Part shown: positions 20,161-28,451 of the stretch, piece after piece
Position numbering within the stretch: the first letter of the stretch is position 1
How the letters are laid out: each line of letters starts with the position of its first letter
Assembly (NCBI GenBank): GCA_965247615.1
Contig: OZ252022.1
Coordinates: forward strand, 1,550,001-1,614,000
DNA length: 64,000 bases
Origin: G965197715 sp965247615
GTDB taxonomy: Bacteria; Chloroflexota; Dehalococcoidia; Lucifugimonadales; UBA1127
Reading direction: 5' to 3'
The notes under the pieces: generated by a model
The model's database searches: none
What the model was told of the DNA's origin: nothing
What the model saw: the letters and a program-made list of their open reading frames with translations, nothing else
Translations under genes and position numbers: made by a program

Positions 20161-21150
20161 TGTGGATTCACATTTCAAGTGCAACACCTGATTTAGGAAT
20201 ATCTCAGCAGGAGTCCGGTATCCCAGGCATTTGCGGGGGGTATTGTTATATGCCTGCACCAGCTGAGTAAACCGCTTCTCGGACAACCCCGCCAGGTCCG
20301 TTTTCCGGGGCAGGGTGCGGCGCATACGCCCGATGGCGTTCTCCACACCCCCCTTCTGCCAGGGGGAGCAGGTGTCGCAGAAGAAGGTCTCTACCCCTAG
20401 AGCATGGAGGTGGTAATGCCTTGCGAACTCCGTCCCGTTATCGAAGGTGACCGTCCGGCGCCACTGGGGCGGGAAAGCACCCAGCACCTGGGACATGGCA
20501 CGGGCGATGGGGTCTGCGGCCTTCCCCGGTGGTCTGAGGGCGATGAGCAGGCGGGAGTGGCGCTCGTGGAGGGTGAGGACTGCCTGCCCGTAGGTCCTGA
20601 ACAGCATCAGGTCTGCTTCCCAGTGGCCGGGGGTCTGCCGGTCGTCAGCAGCCTGGGGCCGTTCTGCCAAGGGGCGGCGGTGGGCGATGAAGGATGCGGG
20701 GCTGCCTCCCTTGCGCCCCCGGAAGCCCCGTTTGGACTTCGCCCTGGGCAGGTAGTGACGCCATGAGTAGTCCTTCTTCCGGGCCATCTGAGAGTAGATG
20801 AACCGGTAGATGCTCTCATGGGAGAGGACCTGCCGACCTTCGTCCAGAGCGAGACGTCCGGCCACTTGCTCCGGAGACCAGCCCTGTCCCAGACGGGAGA
20901 AGACCTTCTCCCGCAGAGGACCATCCCGCTCCAGCCGGGAACCCCGCCAACGACGGGCGTGGGCCTGCTGGTCGGCATATACAGGTTGGTATCCTTGGGT
21001 CCGTGAACCGTTGCGCTTCATCTCTCTAGCCACCGTCGATGGCGGGCGATCCACACCTGCTGCGATTTGGCGGACCGAGTATCCCTTGGCAAGTAGTCGG
21101 GCAATCTCACATCGCTCTTCAATGGTGACCTGTGTATATTCTTTTCCCAT
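20140..21150 (-). CDS. IS30-family transposase
   Basis: 336 residues, apparently intact. The N-terminal helix-turn-helix reads TIEERCEIARLLAKGYSVRQIAA, with a second DNA-binding region QGWSPEQVAGRLA. The DDE catalytic core has Asp in HWEADLMLF, Asp in VTFDNGTEFARHY, and Glu in QKGGVENAIGRMRR, with the family's downstream YNNTPRKCLGYRTPAE. The reading frame runs past the element end. The last ten or so residues and the stop codon come from the terminal repeat and the flanking palindrome (TGA in GGGAATGACGG). Confidence 0.93.
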   Translation of the reverse strand: MGKEYTQVTIEERCEIARLLAKGYSVRQIAAGVDRPPSTVAREMKRNGSRTQGYQPVYADQQAHARRWRGSRLERDGPLREKVFSRLGQGWSPEQVAGRLALDEGRQVLSHESIYRFIYSQMARKKDYSWRHYLPRAKSKRGFRGRKGGSPASFIAHRRPLAERPQAADDRQTPGHWEADLMLFRTYGQAVLTLHERHSRLLIALRPPGKAADPIARAMSQVLGAFPPQWRRTVTFDNGTEFARHYHLHALGVETFFCDTCSPWQKGGVENAIGRMRRTLPRKTDLAGLSEKRFTQLVQAYNNTPRKCLGYRTPAEIFLNQVLHLKCESTFPPSRE

Positions 21151-21194
21151 GACAACACCTTACTCTGGTGTTGCACTTCGTTTGTGAGTCTAGA
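20161..21194 (-). mobile_element. IS30-family insertion sequence (1034 bp)
   Basis: The ends are imperfect inverted repeats: TGTGGATTCACA then AAGTGCAACACC on the left, and GGTGTTGCACTTCG then TGTGAGTCTAGA on the right. Flanking GAA at 20158-20160 and 21195-21197 is a 3-base target duplication, as expected for IS30-type elements. Removing the element restores a family A palindrome running into TCCACC. It carries one intact transposase gene and appears recent. Confidence 0.88.
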
Positions 21195-21290
21195 GAATCC
21201 ACCGGGCGGCGCGGGGTGCCATCCCCTATGTGCGACCGCCCGCGCCGACCCCGCGTCCCTCCCCCCACATGGCTGTCGCGCCAGCGACCC

Positions 21291-21660
21291 GGCGCTCCCA
21301 AGGGCAACACCAACGCCCTCAAGTCCGGACGCTACTCGCCCCGCTTCAACGCCGTCAGAACTGCCTTGTCCCAGCGACCCGGCGGTCCAGGCCTACCTCG
21401 CCGCACTCCGTCGTCAGCAGCGCCGCACCAAGCGCATGGCCGCCGGGGAGATGCACACGGCCCTGCTGGAGGTCATGCAGCGTGCCCCCACCGGGAGCAA
21501 CCCCCTCCTCGCCTATCTGCGGAAGACACCCCCTGGGCCAACCGGCCCGGCAAGGGACTCAGACCGAAGTCAATCAAAGGAGGATCATCCAACAGCCTCG
21601 GCAAGGGTGCCCTCGCCGGGAAACAATTGCTGTTTTACCCCCCGGCCAGCTTCAAAAGAC
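21291..21660 (+). pseudogene. Broken GNxNALKSG-type small protein gene
   Basis: A frameshifted relative of the gene at 51813-52130. The first part encodes GAPKGNTNALKSGRYSPRFN in one frame. After TTGTCCCAG the homology continues in another frame (DPAVQAYLAALRRQQRRTKR, then NPLLAYLRK), consistent with one extra base. A family B repeat lies directly upstream at 21249-21290 and seems to have replaced the original N-terminus, and about 85 extra bases precede the conserved RPASK end. It abuts the IS30 element. Probably inactive. Confidence 0.6.
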
Positions 21661-21795
21661 GACAAAAAACACAAAGCAATCTTACAAAGGGAGATTAATC
21701 ATACGGCCCTTCTGCTGACCGAGGCGGCCAAGCCCTCCAATGAAGTGCCCCGCAACCCTCCCCCACAAAGCCGTCGCGCCCCCGCAGCGCGGACG

Positions 21796-22446
21796 CTAGG
21801 AGCCTTGGCGGGACTCCCAGGCGGCCAGGCGCTGCTCCAAGCTTCGTTGGCGGAGGGCCATGGTGAGGTCGCCGCGGGTGCGCTCGAGGATGCCTCGGAC
21901 GGAGTCGGTGGTACGGCGGAGGCCGCGGGTGACGGCGTCGGGGAAGTCCATGGTGACGAGGATGGAGTAGACGTCGTCCATGATGGCGAGGAGCTCCTCG
22001 CAGCGGGAGACGTCGTCCTTGCGGAGGGAGTCGAGGAGGTAGCGTCGGAGCTCGCCCACGGCCTCGGCGAGGCCGTTGAGGTAGGGTGCGTGGCCCATGC
22101 CGAGGGCGGAGGGGCCGGGGAGCGGGACGCCGGCGACGAAGGCGAGGGTGGAGTTTGCCTCGGCGTACTCCTTCTGGGCGTCCTCCACGAAGCCGGCGAA
22201 GTAGACGTTGGGGTGACCGTCCAATACCTCTTCGATCTGCCGCAGGGACTGACCAGCGGACTGGAGCAGGGTCGCGGCCCGGTCGAGGTCGTTGCGGTGA
22301 ACGGCGCGGATGGTGTTGGCGGAGTGCTGGGTGGCCTCCCTGGCGAGGCGCAGGGCCTTCTCGCGGGCGGAAAAGGTCTCGCCGAAGGAGGCGCGAGCCT
22401 CGTGGGCGATGGACGCCAAGCGCTGGTCATGGTGCGGCAGGGTCAT
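21796..22446 (-). CDS. Translin-family protein
   Basis: A 216-residue all-helical protein resembling the translin/TRAX family. The diagnostic middle section reads YFAGFVEDAQKEYAEANSTL, followed by YLNGLAEAVGELRRYLLDSL and VYSILVTMDFPDAVTRGLRR. Eukaryotic translin binds single-stranded nucleic acid and, with TRAX, cleaves RNA; bacterial members are poorly studied. It overlaps thiE by four bases (ATGA) and is the last gene of the mnmA-rnhB-yraN-fmdB-fmdB-thiE run. The TRAX-type catalytic acids were not clearly identified, so binding is a safer guess than cleavage. Confidence 0.75.
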   Translation of the reverse strand: MTLPHHDQRLASIAHEARASFGETFSAREKALRLAREATQHSANTIRAVHRNDLDRAATLLQSAGQSLRQIEEVLDGHPNVYFAGFVEDAQKEYAEANSTLAFVAGVPLPGPSALGMGHAPYLNGLAEAVGELRRYLLDSLRKDDVSRCEELLAIMDDVYSILVTMDFPDAVTRGLRRTTDSVRGILERTRGDLTMALRQRSLEQRLAAWESRQGS

Positions 22447-23426
22447 GCTGCTCCTCTGGCGGCCAGGGCGTTCCGGATACGGTCTATGAGGCTGCGGGCG
22501 GCGGCTTCGGGGTCATTGGCGGCGGCGACGGCGCTGATGACTGCCACGGCGTCGGCGCCCGCGGCGATGACGTCGCCGGCGTTGGCTTCGTTGATGCCGC
22601 CGATGGCGACGATGGGCCCCTGGACCAGGGAACGCACCCGGCGGAGGGTCTCGAGGCCCGCGGGACGGGTGTTGGACTTGGTGCCGGTGGGGAAGATGGC
22701 CCCGACGGCGACGTAGTCGGCGCCCTGGCCGTGGGACTCCGCGGCCTCCTCCACGGTGGCGTTGGAGCTACCAACGATCTGGTGCGGGGCCATCACCTGC
22801 CGGGCACGGGGGAGAGGGAGGTCGTGCTGGCCGACGTGGAGGCCGTGGGCGCCGCAGGACGCGGCGAGGTCCGCGTGGTCGTTGACGATGAACAGGGCGT
22901 CGTGTCGGGCGCACAGCTCTAGGAGGCGCAGGCAGTCGGGGAGCTGGTCGCCCTTGTCGCGGAGCTTGTCGCGCCACTGGATGGCGCACGCGCCTGCCCG
23001 AAGGGCCGCGGAGGCGACCGCCAGGCAGTCGGAGGGGGCAGCGGCGGGGTCGATGATGACGTACAGACCTCGGAGCTTTCCGGCCCGGGCTTCTCTCATC
23101 TGGGCGCTGAGGCGCGCCTGGATGCGGGCCAGCGCCGCGGTGACGCGGGCGGCTAGGGGCTGGTCCACGGCACCGAGGAGCAGCAGGTTGTCGACGGCCT
23201 CAGTGGCCAGGCGCACAGCGGCCAACGCCTGCTCCGTCGACGCCGGGGAGCGCGACGGCGGGTCGGCCGGCTGCTCCGGCAGGTGGTCCGGGGCGGCGGC
23301 CGGAAGGAGCCCCTCAAGCAGGGAGCGCAGGTCATGGTCCGGGTCCATAGGCTGGGTGAGGGCGCTTTCCATGGCCGGGAGGCCCTCTCTGAGGGCGGAC
23401 ATGAGGGCGGCAGCGTAGGGTGTCAT
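22443..23426 (-). CDS. thiE: Thiamine-phosphate synthase with N-terminal helical extension
   Basis: The C-terminal 210 residues are a complete ThiE TIM barrel joining the thiazole and pyrimidine halves of thiamine phosphate: GLYVIIDPAA, GACAIQWRDKL, FIVNDHADLAASCGAHGLHV, IVGSSNATVEEA, YVAVGAIFPTGTKSN and IVAIGGINEANAG. The usual QxR(x)K is QWRDK. The first 115 residues are an extra helical region (TEQALAAVRLATEAVDNLLLLGAVD) not found in standard ThiE and of unknown role. The gene overlaps an FmdB-like gene upstream and the translin-like gene downstream, each by four bases. Confidence 0.92.
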   Translation of the reverse strand: MTPYAAALMSALREGLPAMESALTQPMDPDHDLRSLLEGLLPAAAPDHLPEQPADPPSRSPASTEQALAAVRLATEAVDNLLLLGAVDQPLAARVTAALARIQARLSAQMREARAGKLRGLYVIIDPAAAPSDCLAVASAALRAGACAIQWRDKLRDKGDQLPDCLRLLELCARHDALFIVNDHADLAASCGAHGLHVGQHDLPLPRARQVMAPHQIVGSSNATVEEAAESHGQGADYVAVGAIFPTGTKSNTRPAGLETLRRVRSLVQGPIVAIGGINEANAGDVIAAGADAVAVISAVAAANDPEAAARSLIDRIRNALAARGAA

Positions 23427-23743
23427 GGGTCCGATTCCAGCTCCTTCGGCATGTGTCCGCCGCGGGCGGAGTCGATGGCCTCCCGGGCCTCCGGGGGCAC
23501 GTCCAAGCCCAGGCCCTGGAAGCGCTCCTCCACGTATCGGCCGATGTTTCGGGGGTCTCTGTGGTCCTCCAGGGTGGAAGTCCCGGCGGAGGGGGAGCGG
23601 TGGTGGGCGAAGGCGGAGAACTGGCGGGCCATCTCTGTGCCGCCGCAGCGCCGGCAGACGGGCTCGACGTGGTCGGAGACGGAGCGGGTGAGGACGGTGG
23701 TGACGGCGTCGCAGGCGGTGCAGCGATAGTCGTAGAGGGGCAT
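23423..23743 (-). CDS. FmdB-type zinc-ribbon protein
   Basis: 106 residues. It starts MPLYDYRCTACDAVTTVL, with a second CRRCGG pair, forming the FmdB/CxxC_CxxC regulatory zinc ribbon. The rest is unstructured, with a short helical motif (NIGRYVEERFQGLGLDVPPE). FmdB was first described as a regulator of amide/formamide metabolism, but the wider family's role is unclear. It overlaps thiE by four bases and follows a second FmdB-like gene by 12 bases, so it is probably a tandem duplicate. Confidence 0.85.
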   Translation of the reverse strand: MPLYDYRCTACDAVTTVLTRSVSDHVEPVCRRCGGTEMARQFSAFAHHRSPSAGTSTLEDHRDPRNIGRYVEERFQGLGLDVPPEAREAIDSARGGHMPKELESDP

Positions 23744-23755
23744 GACGTCAGGACC

Positions 23756-24106
23756 TCAGAGGTCGTCGAAGTCGTGGTGGTGGCCGTGGTCGTGGGGTTG
23801 GGCGTCGATGCCGCCGTCCATCATGTCGAGCTCGCTGAGGTGGGGATCGGGGTCGCCCATGCCGCGTTTGACGTCCATCATCCACTGCTCCATGGCGCGA
23901 GGGTCGTCCTCATCGACGTCGCCGAAGTCGCCGGGGTCGCCCATGCTGCCGCCCCAGGACTTGACCACGGTGACACGGGAGACGAGGCGGGTCAGGGAGG
24001 CGGAGCCGCAGCTGCTGCACAGGGGTGATTGGGACTGTTCATAGCTGCGGAAGAAGAGCTCGAGGCGGCGGTTGCAGGCTTCGCAGCGGTACTCGTAGAT
24101 GGGCAT
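23756..24106 (-). CDS. FmdB-type zinc-ribbon protein with His/Asp-rich tail
   Basis: 116 residues. The N-terminal ribbon MPIYEYRCEACNRRLELF pairs with CSSCGS. The C-terminal half is acidic and Met-rich (GDFGDVDEDDPRAMEQWMMD) and ends in a His-rich tail (PHDHGHHHDFDDL) that could bind metal ions. It is adjacent and co-directional with the paralogue at 23423-23743. Role unknown; a metal-sensing or chaperone accessory role is only a suggestion. Confidence 0.82.
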   Translation of the reverse strand: MPIYEYRCEACNRRLELFFRSYEQSQSPLCSSCGSASLTRLVSRVTVVKSWGGSMGDPGDFGDVDEDDPRAMEQWMMDVKRGMGDPDPHLSELDMMDGGIDAQPHDHGHHHDFDDL

Positions 24107-24185
24107 GGGATCGCTCCGTGGAGAGAGGGTGGCGCCTTCATTCTAGCAGATGGCGGGCACTCTAACGACAGGAGCGAAGCGCGGC

Positions 24186-24557
24186 TCATAGGTCCCCGGT
24201 GACGGCGTTGGTAACCTGGGAGACGCGCAGGACCTGGCCCAGCCGGTCCATTCGCACGGCGACGAGGTCTATGCGCCAGTGGGACGTCACACAGTGCTCC
24301 TGAACGTAGTGCTGGGCCGTGGCGATGAGGTGCTGCTGCTTGATGCGGGTCACCGACTCTTCGGGGGTGCCCATTGCGCGGCCCCGGCGGGCGCGGACCT
24401 CGACGAAGACCAGGACGCCGCCTTGAGACGCGACAATGTCGACTTCCCCCCAGGGGCAGCGGTAGTTGGTCTCCAGGATGGCGTAGCCGCGACGGAGGAG
24501 GAAGCTGCGGGCGACGGCCTCGCCGCTCCGGCCGAGGCTGATTCGGGGGTTGGTCAC
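24186..24557 (-). CDS. YraN/UPF0102 family endonuclease-like protein
   Basis: About 123 residues with the restriction-endonuclease-like core of the YraN family: GRSGEAVARSFLLRRGYAIL, NYRCPWGEVDIVASQGGVLVF and VEVRARR (the E-V-D... V-E-V-R catalytic pattern). The start GTG at 24557 overlaps the rnhB stop (GTGA), and the product then begins MTNPRISLGRSGE, as is typical. yraN is often found beside rnhB, as here. Biochemical role unproven; a Holliday-junction or repair nuclease is often suspected. Confidence 0.88.
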   Translation of the reverse strand: MTNPRISLGRSGEAVARSFLLRRGYAILETNYRCPWGEVDIVASQGGVLVFVEVRARRGRAMGTPEESVTRIKQQHLIATAQHYVQEHCVTSHWRIDLVAVRMDRLGQVLRVSQVTNAVTGDL

Positions 24558-25258
24558 GCACCCTCCAGCAGTCGCCGGACGGGGGCGTAGCACCGGCGGT
24601 GCACGGGCGACGGGCCGAGGCGCTGAAGGCTGGCGAGGTGGCTTGGGGTGGGGTAGCCCTTGTGGGCGGCGAAGCCGTAACCGGGGTACTGAGTGTCAAG
24701 CCGGACCATGATCTGGTCGCGGAAGACCTTGGCGACGATGGAGGCGGCGGCGATGGAGAAGCAGATAGCATCGCCGTGGATGATGGCCTTGTGGGGGATG
24801 TCGCTGTCCGGGAGGGTGACGGCGTCAATGAGGACGAAGTCCGGTGGAGGGGCGATCTGCTCAATGGCGCGGCGCATGGCCATGCGGGTCGCGGGGAGGA
24901 TGCCCACCTGGTCGATCTCCGCGTGGCTGGCGGAGCCGACGCCCACGGCGAGGGCGCACTCGCGCAGGAGGGGCGCCAGCTTCTCGCGGAGCTTGGGGGG
25001 GACCAGCTTGCTGTCGCGGACCTGGTGCAGCCAGGGGGGAGGCGCACGCCGGGGGCGGAGGGAGGGGGGGAGCACGACGGCGGCGGCCACGACGGGACCG
25101 GCGAGGGGCCCGCGGCCGACCTCGTCGACGCCGGCGACGAGGCGGTGGCCCCGGCGCCACAGGGCGTCCTCTTCGGCCCAGGTGGGGCGGGGTACGGCGG
25201 GGCGCCGGTGCGACGGGCGCCCAGACTGAGGGCCGGCGTGCCGCTGGTCGTGGGCCAT
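24554..25258 (-). CDS. rnhB: Ribonuclease HII
   Basis: Removes RNA from RNA-DNA hybrids, including single ribonucleotides. 234 residues. The signature VAGVDEVGRGPLAGPVVAAAV carries the DE pair of the D-E-D-D site. The later Asp residues are in DFVLIDAVTLP and near AAASIVAKVFRD, and YPGYGFAAHKGYPT is the typical C-terminal block. The N-terminus has about 35 extra polar residues before the core. Co-directional with mnmA (35-base gap) and overlapping yraN. Confidence 0.95.
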   Translation of the reverse strand: MAHDQRHAGPQSGRPSHRRPAVPRPTWAEEDALWRRGHRLVAGVDEVGRGPLAGPVVAAAVVLPPSLRPRRAPPPWLHQVRDSKLVPPKLREKLAPLLRECALAVGVGSASHAEIDQVGILPATRMAMRRAIEQIAPPPDFVLIDAVTLPDSDIPHKAIIHGDAICFSIAAASIVAKVFRDQIMVRLDTQYPGYGFAAHKGYPTPSHLASLQRLGPSPVHRRCYAPVRRLLEGA

Positions 25259-25293
25259 TGGGGCGCCTCTCGATGGGTCGCGCGGGTTAGAGG

Positions 25294-26415
25294 CTAGGCG
25301 GGCGCGGGAACGGGGGCGGCGGGGGAACGGAGGGCGCTGCGGATGTAGCCGCCGCCGAGGAGCTCATCGCCATGGTAGAAGACGACGGCCTGGCCGGGGG
25401 TCACGGCGCGCTGTGGGTCGCGGAAGCGCACGAGGGCCGTGTCGCCGAGGGCGTCGACGGTGGCGGGGGACTCGGAGGCCTTGTAGCGGATCTTCGCGCT
25501 GAGCTCGACGTGCCCCTGTGGGGGCGTTCCGGCGGTCCAGGAGAGGCGCTCCGCGACGAGGGTGTGGGACAGGAGCTCTTCCGAGGAGCCGACGACGACC
25601 TGCGCGGCCTCGGGGTCCAGGTCGACGACGTAGAGCGGGGCCGTCGATGCGATTCCGAGGCCGCGACGCTGGCCGATGGTGTAGAGCTCGACGCCCTGGT
25701 GGCGGCCCAGGACGCGGCCGGAGGTGTCGACGACGTCGCCGGGGTTGGACTGCACGCGCTCCTGGAGGAACTGGCGGTAGTCGCCCTGGGGGATGAAGCA
25801 TATGTCTTGGCTGTCGGGCTTGTCCGCCACGGGGAGGGCTGCCTCGCGGGCGAGCTCTCGGATGCGCTCCTTGGAGTGAATGCCCACGGGGAGCAGGATG
25901 CGACGGAGCTGCTCTTGTCCGAGGCCAAAGAGGACGTAGGACTGGTCCTTGCGGGGGTCGACGCCGCGGAGGAGGCGCACGCGGCCGTCCGGGCCGTTGG
26001 AGAGGCGGGCGTAGTGGCCGGTGGCAATATAGTCGGCGTCGAGCTGGAGGGCGCGGTCCATGAGGAAGTCGAACTTGATGCGGTCGTTGCAGGCGATGCA
26101 GGGGTGGGGGGTGCGGCCGCGCTGGTACTCGGCGAGGAAGTAGTCGACGACGAAGGAGCGGAACTCGCGCTCGGCGTTGACGACGTAGTGGCGGGCGCCG
26201 AGGGTGTGGCAGACGCGGCGGGCGTCGTCGATATCTTCGACGGAGCAGCAGCCCTTGGAGAGGGGCGTGGCGTCCGGGCGCTCGACGGTCCAGAGCCGGA
26301 GGGTGACGCCGATGACCTCGTAACCCTGGCGGGCGAGGAGGAGCGCGGCGACGGAGGAGTCGACGCCGCCGCTCATGGCGACGACGACTCGGCCCTGTGT
26401 GTGGTGGGTTGGCAT
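25294..26415 (-). CDS. mnmA: tRNA-specific 2-thiouridylase
   Basis: Makes 2-thiouridine at the wobble position of tRNA-Lys, -Glu and -Gln. 373 residues, normal length. The PP-loop VVVAMSGGVDSSVAALLLA is at the N-terminus. The first catalytic Cys is in HPCIACNDRIKFD, the second in QDICFIPQGDY, with TGHYARL between. C-terminal barrel domains include LGRHQGVELYTIGQRRGLGI. It is the first gene of a seven-gene minus-strand operon ending with the translin-like gene. Confidence 0.96.
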   Translation of the reverse strand: MPTHHTQGRVVVAMSGGVDSSVAALLLARQGYEVIGVTLRLWTVERPDATPLSKGCCSVEDIDDARRVCHTLGARHYVVNAEREFRSFVVDYFLAEYQRGRTPHPCIACNDRIKFDFLMDRALQLDADYIATGHYARLSNGPDGRVRLLRGVDPRKDQSYVLFGLGQEQLRRILLPVGIHSKERIRELAREAALPVADKPDSQDICFIPQGDYRQFLQERVQSNPGDVVDTSGRVLGRHQGVELYTIGQRRGLGIASTAPLYVVDLDPEAAQVVVGSSEELLSHTLVAERLSWTAGTPPQGHVELSAKIRYKASESPATVDALGDTALVRFRDPQRAVTPGQAVVFYHGDELLGGGYIRSALRSPAAPVPAPA

Positions 26416-26694
26416 GGTAGGGAACAGGATAGCATACGGGGAGGTCGGGAGTGGGGAGGCTGGTGATCAGGGTGAACAGTGGCTCTGAGTTCCAAGCTGA
26501 CTTCGTGGGGGCGGGGGAAAGGAGGGGTCCGTGGCGGTGGGCATTGGGACGCGGGCGTCCAGATTTACGAAGGGCGGCATGGCGTCCTAGGGGTCTTGTC
26601 GTCCGAGCATGGGGAACACTCTCCGATTAGTGGCCCTCCCATTTTGCATAGCAACTGTTGTACACAGATTTGGGTGATATCTTCCCGCAGTCTG

Positions 26695-27342
26695 CTAAGA
26701 GGCCTTCCGACGAAAGTCTTCAGTTGTGGCGGCGTTCTCCACGTCAATCCGAAACTTCTGTACAAGTTGGACTACTTCATCATGCAATCCGGAATAGTCT
26801 TCTAGATCGATTTCCAAGCGCTTTCCATGGGCAACTAAGTTCCTGTTCTTTACTAACCTTTGATCCAGCAACGGCCCCTTCAGCAGGTATTCTTCGCCGT
26901 TTAGGCCCAAGAGACAGAGTATTTCCATTAATTCCTTCGCATTAAGATTTGAATGGGTGTCAACAGAGTGTTCCCAGTCTATATCCGCGTGATCATCTAG
27001 CCCCAACATCAACCTTTGCATGAGTGCTGTATGGATGGTTGGCCTATTGCTTTTGCCTGCCTGGGAAATGTCTTGTCGCAACCCGAGAGCTACAAAATTT
27101 GGGGTCAGATCGGAATATCTTAACCGCCGCGCAGCCACAAATGACACGTAACCGGTTGCTACGGCTTGGACAAACCCCTCCCAGTGAGCGTATAGAACAC
27201 ATACAGCAGCCCGCAACAGAAGACCTCTCTGATGTGGACGAGCTCTTTCCACCATAAACTTGAGAGTCGTCAGCTCCCTCTTCCTCCAAGAGAGCTCTTC
27301 ATCTAGAAACCCAACGAGCTGATCCAATGACTGTATCCTCAT
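26695..27342 (-). CDS. HEPN-domain protein (MAE_28990-type), putative RNase
   Basis: About 215 residues beginning MRIQSLDQLVGFLDEELSWR. The C-terminal half has the HEPN signature R-x4-6-H as KNRNLVAHGK, and an upstream AAVCVLYAHWEGFVQ helix, both typical of the MAE_28990-like HEPN family predicted to act in toxin or defence modules. The ATG at 27342 overlaps the stop of the DUF262 frame by four bases, so the pair is coupled. DNA here is clearly AT-richer than the flanks, suggesting recent transfer. The RNase role is inferred from the family motif. Confidence 0.75.
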   Translation of the reverse strand: MRIQSLDQLVGFLDEELSWRKRELTTLKFMVERARPHQRGLLLRAAVCVLYAHWEGFVQAVATGYVSFVAARRLRYSDLTPNFVALGLRQDISQAGKSNRPTIHTALMQRLMLGLDDHADIDWEHSVDTHSNLNAKELMEILCLLGLNGEEYLLKGPLLDQRLVKNRNLVAHGKRLEIDLEDYSGLHDEVVQLVQKFRIDVENAATTEDFRRKAS

Positions 27343-28451
27343 GGAGCAAACTGGCGTCTTCCCAGAGGAATATTCCAAGATAGACGAGTCGACGCGCGGA
27401 CTCCTGAGCCACTGTGACTCGAGAAGTCGGTGTTGCGCCAGAGTTCCTTACTTGTTTCCGCGATCCTTGATGTGTGATCCCCACTGCGGTAGGCCGTGTA
27501 GTGGTGCCCGACTCCCAAGGCGATAGGCTCGAAAGCCGAAATCGAGAAACCTCCTAAGTGCTTTTCCTTAGACCAGTCGTATTTCCGAAATATCTGATCC
27601 CCGAGGGAATCTGCGAGGAGACTGAAGGTACTCCTAAAGGCGTCTCCTTCAACTGACTTGTCTTCGTCGAAAGTGTCAGATTGTGCAAGTTCAACAATTT
27701 TGTCGGTCAGAAACTCACCTAGTTCACCGATGGTTCGGAGTTGGCTCTCTTCGAGATTCCTAAATACAAGAAACTGGGTCACTAAGTCCAAGTCGTATTT
27801 CTCAGAGAGTGACCGATCGGACAGAGCAATACAAGTTTGAAAATTCTCATCTTTTGCTAGATCCTCAATCCATCGAAAAGCGTCTGGATTAACCATGATA
27901 AGGATAGCGTTTCTAAGTTCTTGATTTGTTAACAGAGATCCGCCGGTGTTCAGTCACTGGAACAACTCATACTTACTTGACTCGCTGCTCTCGCGGAGGA
28001 TAATCTTCACGTCGAGTTTCGCGCGCCTGATTATAAGTTTATTGGCGATGCTAAGTGATTTTGATGGGTCATCGTGTTCCCACATCCTGCCTTCGAGCGA
28101 AGGTAGATATTTTGTTTTCCGCAATACCAGAGGTTCTAAGGTATTGTCTGAGCTATCCTTAAGTTGGCCAATTAATTCGAAGATGGTGGAGAGCCGCTGT
28201 AGTCCATCGATCACATCCCAAACACCATCTTCTCGTTGAGACACAAAGATTGATGGTATTGGTATTCCTAACAGAAGTGACTCGATGAGTCGCGATTTCT
28301 GTTCATCAGTCCATCGGTAGAACCTCTGGAATTCTGGATGTATGTCTAACTCGTGGTCACGGTATAGGTTTAGAAGTTCACCTATGGACATTGGATAGCC
28401 ATCGCTTCTAATTTCAGCACGTCTTGCGTTGATTTCCTGATCAAGGCCCAT
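27339..28451 (-). pseudogene. DUF262/GmrSD-N-type gene with in-frame TGA
   Basis: Two abutting frames (28451-27954 and onward to 27339) are one 370-codon gene. The first part has the DUF262 core: EFQRFYRWTDEQKSRLIESL, SIFVSQREDGVWDVIDGLQRLST. It stops at YELFQ-TGA. Reading through gives LNTGGSLLTNQELRNAI with no frame change, completing the family's F-x-R-L-N-T-G-G motif, where CGA (Arg) has become TGA. GGAGG precedes the ATG. DUF262 proteins are nucleotide-binding or nuclease-like components of defence systems. Either a recent nonsense mutation, a sequencing error or a truncated N-terminal product. Confidence 0.8.

Noticed and set aside
21184..22716. 510-codon plus-strand frame
   Set aside because: Runs through the broken GNxN gene and then antisense to translin and thiE; no continuous homology.
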